A DNA stretch of 64,000 nt. Source: Stratiolaelaps scimitus (Eukaryota; Arthropoda; Arachnida; Mesostigmata; Laelapidae). Position numbers and translations under genes: made by a program. The notes beneath the pieces were generated by a model. It was not told the DNA's origin. It was given only the letters and a program-made list of their open reading frames with translations, and ran no database searches. Of this stretch, positions 55,840-64,000 are shown piece after piece. The stretch's first letter is position 1; each line of letters begins with the position of its first letter. The stretch covers positions 1,984,001 to 2,048,000 of the forward strand of contig JABWDB010000008.1 of assembly GCA_019614645.1 (NCBI GenBank). Reading direction: 5' to 3'.

Positions 55840-57030
55840 GTGCGTGCACGCCTGTGAAATCCGCTCGCAAAACTGCTGCCTTGACAATTGGCTTGTATTA
55901 TATATATATATATTCGAGTAGTTGGCTTTACTGGTCGTTGTTACGAAGCTCGTCACTCACAGACACAGACAGATGGGAGATATCATCGGATACGGACACC
56001 TTCGTGCGAAGGAACCCGGAGACTGTCGTCTCAACGTCATGTTTGGCATTTTACATCTCAGTCATCTACGTTGAGTGGGGCAATGTAGACCCGCTAGAGT
56101 GCCACTGCCGTCGGTCGCCTGGTGGGATTCCTAGCGCACAAAGGCTGCTCCTGGAGGCGGGGGCGCTTTTCTTCGCTGGCGGCGCTGACTCTCGACATCA
56201 TTGAAGTAGCCAATTGGGATTCGATTGAACGCCGCCGCAGCCGCTGCGTTCAGCCGGCCGTGCGTCAGTCCGTCTGCGAGCCTTGCTCCGGTGCTCTCCC
56301 GAGCCGAGTCTAAGAGGAAGCTTGCGGGTGTGCTGGAGCAGCAGAAGTTTACGGGGGACGATAGGACCCAACGCACAAAGAGGAAACTCCCTTCCTTGCC
56401 AACCGAAAGCAATTCAACGAATGGCAAGCTGTTTGATCAGTTCTGTCTCTTGCTCCTTGCAATCCCTGTCACAGGCTGCCCCCGGCGGCGTCGCCGCCGC
56501 CGCCTCTCCCCCCGAAATGCTCCCTCATTCTCGACGGCTCTTCAGCGCCGACATATCGGGAACAGTCTGACGCACTCTGACGATTCGACGTTTCGTAGCC
56601 GAGGCCGAGGCCGTCTGTGGGCTGTAGCTGTCGGCAGTGGGTTTGCGAAATTTCAAGATTCGTGATTACCGAGTGCTCTGCTCAAAGGTCTTTGGTTTAG
56701 CTTCTAGCTCGCTCTCGCCACATTTTCCCCAACTTTATCCCTCGCTGTCGGCCGCGATGCTGTCGATGGGGCTCAGGAAGCGACCACAGGATAGATATGG
56801 CTTCCTTTGCTGAAGGCTAAAGGCGGCTTGAAGGCGAGCTGACTGACTAGCTGGCTGTTTGGCTGGCACGGCAGGCTGCCCGGCTGGTGGTTGGCAATCC
56901 GACTTTCAAAGAGCGAGACGTCGATGCGCATTAGCGACTGAAGGTGAGAGTGTGTCCAACAGCACAACATCGTTCAAAACAGGGTGCTGGAGACCAATCG
57001 GCTGCTGTAAGGGAAATCTCTTTTCGGTGG
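55840..57030. other. Relatively repeat-poor region upstream of the 57-kb model
   Basis: Apart from a TA run at 55897-55912 and GCC/CGG triplets at 56231-56244 and 56486-56506, this is unique DNA with long overlapping plus frames: 55854-56204, and 56225-56665 (147 codons, including KRKLAGVLEQQKFTGDDRTQ). A good donor, CTGAAG/GTGAGAG, lies at 56943/56944. With the acceptor at 57039 it would define a 96-nt intron, placing a possible 5' UTR exon just before 56944. Confidence 0.3.
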
Positions 57031-57039
57031 TTTGTATAG

Positions 57040-57923
57040 CGGATATTTCGACAGTCGAACGGACGCACGGACCGAGAGCCAGAGGTGATGACGCTGTCGG
57101 CGATGGGCGGTGTCAGCGAGGCACTTCGCTGGGGTGGTCGCACTGTCAAAGGCGCTAGCAGCGCTAAGGGTGAGTGCATGCAGCTTCTCTCCTGCCGGAG
57201 GACAGGCGATTGCTTTCCTTTACGTTGCATGTTATTGCAGTGATCGCAATCAATGGGCCGAGTGAACAAAGACGACGATGTATGACGTGGAACAAGACGT
57301 TAAGTGTAATGGGATGGCTTCCTGAAGTGGTGGGAAGCTCCTACAATTCCCGAAGTGGCCACGCTGGGAGTTAGTTCCCTTGCTGAAGTTGTGTAGACAG
57401 ACCCGTGTATATATAGATATATACATACACAGTCATTCATAGCGCAAGAGTCGCTGCGCTTTGCGCTAAGGAGTGTCCCAAGCATCGGTCGAACGTCGCG
57501 CCAAGATTCCGGCAGCCGAAGTAATTGCCAATAAAACTAATTGCCATCTGCATAGATGAGCGAGCAAACGATGAAATACGAGCGGAGTTCATATTGTTTA
57601 CCCCTCCCGACTTGGGCTCTCTGAAAGACGCTCTGATTTACGTGGCCCGTCGCCATCGATTCTGTCCATCCCCGACGCAGTTGTTAGGTTGGTCTCCCCA
57701 AGATTGCGCGGCAGAGCTCGCGGCTCCCAAGCGAGAGGCTGGCTGTCTGTTGCCTCTTAGCCGCTGGTATATTCACCCGATGGGCCACACGCGGCCCGGC
57801 CATCTCATCAGCTTCGTATACGCAGATGTCGTACAACAGAAAACAAAAACAAAAAAAAAACACCAAGCAATAGGCGGCCACTCCAGGCGCGACCGGTGGC
57901 GCCAGCCATTTCCGACACTGTAA
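57040..57923 (+). CDS. Candidate multi-exon gene, unknown protein
   Basis: The best gene model in the window. Acceptor GGTGGTTTGTATAG ends at 57039; exon 57040-57169 ends at donor AAGG/GTGAGTGC. Intron 57170-57240 (71 nt) ends in TACGTTGCATGTTATTGCAG. Exon 57241-57369 or to the TAG at 57372-57374 keeps the same frame. A weaker donor A/GTTAGT at 57370 and a good acceptor CATCTGCATAG at 57555 (with ACTAAT upstream) join in phase to 57556-57923, ending TAA. The likely start is ATG at 57088 (GAGGTGATGA, purine at -3), giving 71 residues for the two-exon form or 192 for three exons. The start reads MTLSAMGGVSEALRWGGRTV; the third exon contains FTPPDLGSLKDALIYVARRH. No domain was recognised. The last residues are lysine-rich from an A-run. 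Codons are purine-first and G/C-ending. Confidence 0.33.
57405..57430. repeat. Palindromic TA tract within the candidate intron
   Basis: GTGTATATATA followed by its near-complement TATATACATACAC: a 26-nt imperfect palindrome inside the proposed 57370-57555 intron. Seen directly. Confidence 0.75.
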
Positions 57924-57929
57924 CGCGAT

Positions 57930-59800
57930 ACATCGCATCATTATGTGTAGATATAGCTATTTAGACGTGTTGCATATGGGCCGGGCGTTATAGTATGCGT
58001 GGATATGCACGTGTTGTTGTAACGTTGAAGGCATGCTAATGTCATTATGGATAGGCAACGACGACAGCGTGTGCAGTACTAATCGTAGTAGAAGTAGCGT
58101 TAGCAGTAATCTGCTCGACGGTGTGGCTGTTTTGTTTGTTGTTTATATGAGTGCGTACCGCTCTTGCCACGCTTCCTGCTGAGGCGATAAAAATGGACAA
58201 GGTGGTCGTCGGAGAAGAAAATTGCATACTTGATGTCATAACAGGTGTCCGTACGGTGCAGGTGTGATTATCATATCATCGCAGTCTCAGCAGAGAATAG
58301 CCAGAACAACAACACAATTAGTCGTCTGTCTTTGGGAAGGTGGCGTTACGCCGATTCGCTTGTTAGCTGACGGATTCACTATAAGCCATCTTCCTTGCGA
58401 GCGATGACATTTGCGGCATTCATCATTATCTCATCATCATCATCGTCTCTCCTGGCTTCTATTCCGTGTCTCCTTTGTGGCCGGCGCGGCCGTCAAGCGA
58501 CGGCTGAGTGATAACACCGTTTCACTTTTAATTCGTTAGTAATAAACTTTGATTTACCCGTCTGTATTCGAGTGGCTAGGCTTACGGCAACAAAAACGAC
58601 AAACTTCAATTGATTTATTCCTCATTCTTCATCCTGTCGACCCGGACACCGAAGGTGGCCAGCGGGTTGCCAACGACCAGCGGCAGGTTTACCGTTTGTC
58701 GGACCCGCATCACGCAGTTACGGTAACCACGATAACCTGGCGATCTCCGCTATCTCTCTCTCTCTCGCTCTGTCTCACTGTGGGTTTGTCGTGCGTTCCC
58801 GATGTGTAGCACTAGTACTGCCAGTACAAAGTGCAGCAGTTCAATCTGCCATAACTATACCCCGTTACATGCTGAATATACTACTACTCCTACTGCGACT
58901 GTTATTACTACAATAACATATGCACAGAGTCACCACTCCATTCGAAGCCTCTTCATCTTCTCTCGTTCTACTTGTGGCTGACGCGGATGAGCGGATGCTG
59001 AACGAACGAACAAACGCCACCACCACCACTCTGGTTCAACTCGAACTTTCGTGCGGCAGCAAGAATCGGTCGAGCGGGTGGTGGTGGTGGTGGTGGTAGC
59101 GGCGGCGGCGCGATCAGCAGCAGCAACACCAACAAACTTCTTGTTCATTTCTTTTCTCCGTCTTCGTTTACCGCTGCCATCATGACTACAACTTCTACCG
59201 TTACAAGGCACAGGCACGGGTTCCGCCAGCGACACATACCCATCTCGACATCTATCCCAGCAGTCGACCAGCGCCATACAACTCTCACTAAAACCACTCG
59301 ATCTTTCTCTGGTTCATCGACGGTTTTTGCACCCGTGCGTTGCAATCTCATCCCCCGGGCCAGCGAGCAAGAAAGTCGTCAGATAGGTTGGTCGACCAGC
59401 CAGCCAGCCAGCAGCAGGCGATACCCATTTTGCGAGTAGCACGAAGCGGAATGCTCATCAACGAGAGTGTCTGTCGCAGTTGGCTTCGCTACTACTACTG
59501 CTGCTGCTGCTGTGGTGGTGGTGGTGGTGCACAATGAGTGAATTGCCGGTCACTGCCGGCAGCCGCTTCGGTTGCTTACGTTAGATATAGTTAGTGTAGC
59601 TGCATAGGGCTCAGGTGTTCGCCCCACCCCCCTCCCACCTCTTCCTTCAGAGATTAAAAACCAGCGAATGGAAGGAATTACGAAAAGAATGAAGGAGAGA
59701 GAGAGAATGGTAGCACCACGGCAAAGGTTTAGCTGCCGCTGTTGCTGCTGCTGCTGCAGCTCAGTGAAGGTCTTCTTTTTTACATTACATTTGATTATAC
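57930..59800. other. Non-coding DNA with CAC/GGT facing repeats
   Basis: TCA triplets near 58428-58446, (TC)n at 58752-58766, CCA triplets at 59016-59029, GGT at 59077-59098, CTG at 59492-59506 and GGT at 59512-59528. Nothing coding is supported. Confidence 0.5.
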
Positions 59801-59802
59801 TA

Positions 59803-60213
59803 TTAGACGGCAGAATGTATCATCACATCTGGCGATGATCGCGTGCGTACAGACACACAAACTGACAGAGATAACTCCCATAGACAAGCGTCCCTATTAA
59901 CGGGCACTCGCTCATCAACACAACGCTGCAGCGAAACACGCAGACAAATCATACATAGATACACTGTGAGACCTGTGGACAGGCTGCACATCCGCTGAGG
60001 TGTACAGTTTTCATTGGCGTTCATTTTTTATTTTATTGGTGCGGCGGGATGCACTCATGCATCGTTGCTTACCTTGTTGTCGACACGCTCTGTATCTCGA
60101 TGGATAGAAGTGAAGAATAAGTTTTTATTTTTGTTGTATTTTTTGTGTGCCAGCAGCAATGGCATACTGGCTTTGGTTACGATGTTTAGCATAAGGAGAG
60201 AGGACTTATACAT
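59803..60213 (-). CDS. Candidate two-exon small gene, unknown protein
   Basis: On the minus strand an ATG at 60213 opens 47 codons (MYKSSLLMLNIVTKASMPLL, then a Lys/Asn-rich stretch) ending at a near-perfect donor, AAG/GTAAGC, at 60073/60072. The following 78 nt are AT-rich and end in CTGTACACCTCAG at 59995. The next exon (59994-59803) continues in phase 0 for 63 codons, Cys-rich and Val/Leu-rich (contains YLCMICLRVSLQRC), to a TAA. The predicted product is 110 residues, with mild hydrophobicity near both the N-terminus and mid-region. No domain was recognised. A plus-strand frame (60014-60220) is antisense. The support is the strong donor, the intron size and composition, and phase continuity. 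Confidence 0.28.
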
Positions 60214-60224
60214 TTCCTAGCTGT

Positions 60225-61000
60225 TACCACACGTGGCGCGGTATGGGTTGCGCGGTGGCACTGCTAGAAAAACCACTCGACACGCAGATGGTGGTGGTGG
60301 TGGTGGTGGTAACCTGTGGTTCGCTATTGGCAAGGATTCGAATCATCCCTCACTGCTCCGCTGTTATTATCGTAATTACGTAATAGATTGGAGTGTGCTA
60401 TTCCATCTCACTGTTGCATTCGCTCATCTTCAACTTTCGTGAATGTGCTCAGATATAGATGCGAATTCATGTTTGTTTCTGCCCATCTGAGAGTGTATGT
60501 AACATCTCAGAGTATGTCTTCCCATTGTATAGATCTCTCATCCACCCCCTTTTCCCCCATTCGGCCTTAGCGAATGTGAAAGCGTTGCGAGAACTTTTAC
60601 TCGTGTTCATCGCTCATAGCACCGACACATAACCATCGTCCTTGTTTCTATACGCTGTGATTACCACTCTCGATCTCTCGCGCCCTCTCTCTCTCTCTCT
60701 CTCCTGCGCTTGCCGTGCCACTAGTGCCGCTAGTGTTTGTGGATGCTGTTGGATGTGTATAGGTTATATCGCTGTTTCAACTTTGCCTTCTTGAGCGTCG
60801 TCCGTATGGAGCGCAATGCTTGTAATTGTAAGGGCACAAACAGGCTGTCGCCAGAGGACGGTTTTTCCTAAATGTACATATGCCAGCAGCAGCAGTAAAG
60901 AATAACAAAGTGGTCTATTGGAAGGTGTGTGTGTGTGTGTGTGTGTGGTTGGTGGTTGCAGAGTAGCCTTGCCTGTACAATAGCTCTCAGTCTTCGAGAA
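60225..61000. other. Microsatellite-bearing non-coding DNA
   Basis: (GGT)n at 60286-60310, (TC)n at 60684-60703 and (GT)n at 60925-60947. No gene is supported. Confidence 0.55.
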
Positions 61001-62559
61001 GAACACGAATGTCATCGTTTCGTTCATTTTTGCCTCCCTCGCCCCCTCGGTCGGCTGCGAAACAAGCTGCTGACGCTCTCGCTATGGAAATCGTAGAGAT
61101 AGGCGAATACTCGGCAAGGCTCTGGTCCGATTCAATCAGCTCTGTGTTCGACGTCCGCCGTCTCGTGAGCTGCGCCGGCGACCAACGTGTGGCAGAGTGA
61201 AGGGAAGAGCCGCCGTAGCCGCTGGTGGACACAATATACTCTTTCTTTTACATATGTGCAGTATCGTGAATGCACGCGAGGGCCCGTCAAACGCACGGTT
61301 AGTTTTACACAGCTAACCGTGGTGGCTGGTGCCAAGCATGGCAAGTCGATGTGAAACAAACGACATACATTGTGAAGCAGGCGGGCAGGCAGGCAGGCAG
61401 CCGCCGCCGCCACCACCACCGCCTTCAGATCGTGAGCGCAGCTCAGCTCAGTCTAGCTCAGTCCAGAGCAGACCAGCCAAATGATCGGTAGAGGAGGCAA
61501 GTCGGTGATCAGTGATGGCGCCTTGCCGCTTGGTCGATATTGCGACTATGCTGCGCCGGCAGTATTGACGTCTCTCGGTGTGTGTCATTGCTTGCCAATT
61601 GGCTATGGCCTGATGGCGGTGGTGGCCCGTCGCGGTGATGATCGCCGCCTTGCCTGTGTTGCTAGTGTTGAATGTGTTAACAGCAGCAGCAGCAGCAGAC
61701 CACGACGACAACAACAACATCAACAAAAGCGACGATGACCACAACAACAACAACACCAACAAGAATAGCACCAATCGAAGCCAGAATGCTCGAGCACTAC
61801 GTCAGCTGCTAGTGCCAACTGTTACCTGGTTACTTGCCCTACTACGCCCTCTCATCCGTGCCCCAGCCAGGTCGTCCAGCCGCAGCCGCAGCAGCCCGGA
61901 GATAACCGAGTCAGCTACTGGTGTTCCAGCGGCTCTCAATCGATTTGTGTCTGCACTCTACATACAACGCTTATTGCTACACAACATCTTTGTACGTATG
62001 TTTGAAGATCGGGTAGTTGCCGAACAGGCAGCGTATACAATATATATCCGTGAAGAAACACGGTAACAACGGCAGCAGCGGCGGCGGCGGCGATGACGAC
62101 GACGACGACATCAACAGCAGTAGTAGGAGTTGTAATGTAAAGCACGATACGCCATGACGCGTGCATTAGTGCATGCATGCGATGCTTACGACGATTCGGT
62201 TGATAGTCAGATGCCTAGCTGGTGGCCGGTTCCTTGCTACGCCTGCCGTCCTGGCTGGCTGGAGGCCTGCCGACAACCATGCATCTACTATCGGATAGCA
62301 AGACTTCGCTGTGGACAACAACAGCAGCAGAGTGAGACAACCGCAAGCGGTAGAGTGAGCCGACTGGGTTGGAACGACAACACCGATCAGGTGCTGGCCA
62401 CTGCTCCGCGCAGTTGACATTGCTACCAGCAACAACAGTTGTTCTTACGAATAGGTGTCGATGGTGAGGGCGATGATTTTATTTTTGGAGGACTCTCCCT
62501 AGTTCGTTCGTTGTTTCGTCGTCAATTGGTTCGCCTTCTCTCTCTCTCTCTCTCTCTCT

Positions 62560-62595
<36 letters not shown>

Positions 62596-64000
62596 TCTAT
62601 TGCAACTACTACCACAACTATTAAAACAAAGGTAAATGAAACTTTTTCGGGCCGACTCTCGCTCGCCTACAGTTGTCATCTACGGAACCACCACGACGAC
62701 GACTACTTCATCGGCTAGTGCTGCTGCAACAACTAGAATAATAATAGTATATATACCGGCACTACAACGACGCTCTGTCCTCTGTGGCTGTTCGCTGTGG
62801 TGTGCCGATTCGATCGCCCAACGATAGATAAGCTAACGGAGCAAACAGAGCACCGCCCGCCACCAAGATTTCGATTTACCCCGCGCGTTCATTTTGGGCA
62901 TTTGCTCTCGTTCCTGCTTCGTTGCTCTCAGGCCGGCCGGCCGGCGTACGCGTTGTTGAGCTAGCAGCGCGCCGGCCCGCTGGGTGGCTCGCGGCGACGC
63001 TCGCATCCGAGTGGCGGCTGGTGGCTGGCATTAATGGGACGGGTTGGCGCTGGAAGCCACACAGACAGAGTGACCAGCCAAGTAAGCAGGCCGCGACGGC
63101 CTGCCTAGCTGTCGAGTGCTGCCTGGCCGACGCCGCCGGCTGCCTCCTCATCGGCGGCGGTAGATCACTAAAAAAAAATCATCTTCCACACGAAGCAGAG
63201 CGGTAAAGGAAGAGGTCGCAGTACCACCGCGATATGCAGGAAGAAACGCTCGGCAGCGTGCGAGTGGATGTGTTATAGCCATCAAAACGGGAGGCAACGA
63301 AGAGACGAACATGATCGAGATGAGACGGAGAAGGCTGACGGTGTCCGCTGTAGTCTGATGGAGGTAGTCTCTATGAGTGCTGTTGTCAGGATTTTTTTTG
63401 CCTGATTTGTTTGCCAGTGTCGGGCTTGCCAGACGAATCAGTCTTCGAATTGGTTGAGGCGAATGAGCGCTCTGAGAATAAAAAGGTGAACTATGCTTTA
63501 TTTCCGTTCGTGTCTTGTATGTTGTAACTAAAACACATCGACACGGAGCCTTCCACGGCATGAACCTGACACTAGATTCGTACGACAGGGTGATATGTAA
63601 AAAGTGAACGCGACGCAGCCTCCTCCCCATAGCGAGCGTATGTGAGCTCTCTGTTTATAGCTGTCATATGGACACATATGGTTCGAAGTATTATCGTATG
63701 CGAGTAGTTTCGAACCATGGCCCGAGTCCATACCTACACGTTCAGGGTCTTAAAAAGCGAAGCATGGAAAAAATACTGTCGTATAAGCCGTCTCTCCGTC
63801 GGGTGATACTCCCAGCATCAGTAGTCTATCACTACTGTATCTATCGGCGTTGTGTTTCTTGAAAAGTGAATTCGTTCTCTGTTATCATTGTTTTGAAGCG
63901 TATCGCTCACTAGTAAGCTATAGGAAGGCGATCACCCGTAGTAAAAGTTTGCTTTCGAGCCAAAACCTGCTATATCTGCCAGCGGAGAACAGCGGTCCCA
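61000..64000. other. Terminal non-coding region
   Basis: GGCA repeats at 61381-61400 followed by CCG/CCA triplets, CAG at 61681-61698, CAA runs at 61716-61762, GGC/GAC at 62072-62110 and the TC-TA compound repeat at 62537-62593. The minus frame at 63148-63630 (160 codons) is repeat-poor but has no start, splice or domain support. The window ends in unique DNA with nothing recognisable. Confidence 0.5.
62537..62593. repeat. (TC)n-(TA)n compound microsatellite
   Basis: About 12 TC units followed directly by about 15 TA units. Same order as the compound repeat at 23075-23145. Seen directly. Confidence 0.95.

Noticed and set aside
1..64000. CRISPR arrays, prokaryotic operons, phage or insertion sequences
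   Set aside because: No regularly spaced direct repeats with unique spacers, no ribosome-binding-site-led gene trains and no transposase frame. The sequence is eukaryotic in character.

Overview
This window reads as non-coding DNA from a eukaryote, most likely an animal and possibly an arthropod. There are no operons, ribosome-binding sites or close-packed long reading frames. The sequence is instead saturated with simple repeats: (TA)n, (TC/GA)n, (CTG/CAG)n, (GGC/GCC)n, (GGT/CAC)n and (ATT/AAT)n, often several per kilobase. No protein domain family could be recognised with confidence anywhere. The number of open frames longer than 100 codons (about fifty, most of them antisense pairs or triplet-repeat translations) is roughly what about 50% GC random sequence of this length would give, so an open frame alone is not evidence here. 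I read the window as intergenic DNA, the inside of one or more large introns, or both. The species cannot be named from what is visible.

Layout. 0-7.5 kb: GC-rich triplet repeats, then a mixed region with a possible 73-nt intron at 2346-2418 and a possible 84-nt intron at 7041-7124. 7.5-30 kb: the densest microsatellite territory, with GC-rich triplet clusters at 8.4, 9.5-10.4, 16-17, 18, 21-24 and 27-29.8 kb, a G-quadruplex-prone tract at 14.65 kb and several (TA)n hairpins. 30-39 kb: mixed, with a long (TC)n tract at 31.3 kb and a tRNA-like relic at 34.6 kb. 39.5-41.2 kb and 43.3-45.5 kb: repeat-poor islands whose best frames are flanked by plausible splice sites; the second holds a doubtful transposase-like scrap. 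47-53 kb: several short unique frames on both strands. 54-64 kb: repeats again, with the two best spliced models at 57.0-57.9 kb (+) and 59.8-60.2 kb (-).

The coding entries are hypotheses. Each rests on consensus splice sites plus reading-frame continuity, and such coincidences are expected by chance in 64 kb (by my rough estimate a handful per strand). The models do share introns of about 58-84 nt with GTRAG donors and TGCAG/CTCAG-type acceptors, as expected in a compact-intron invertebrate, but none is supported by a recognised domain. The repeats and perfect hairpins are directly visible and are the secure part of this annotation. Two places where an acceptor abuts a donor (30662/30663 and 44088/44089) have the form of recursive-splicing points, which would fit a very long plus-strand intron.
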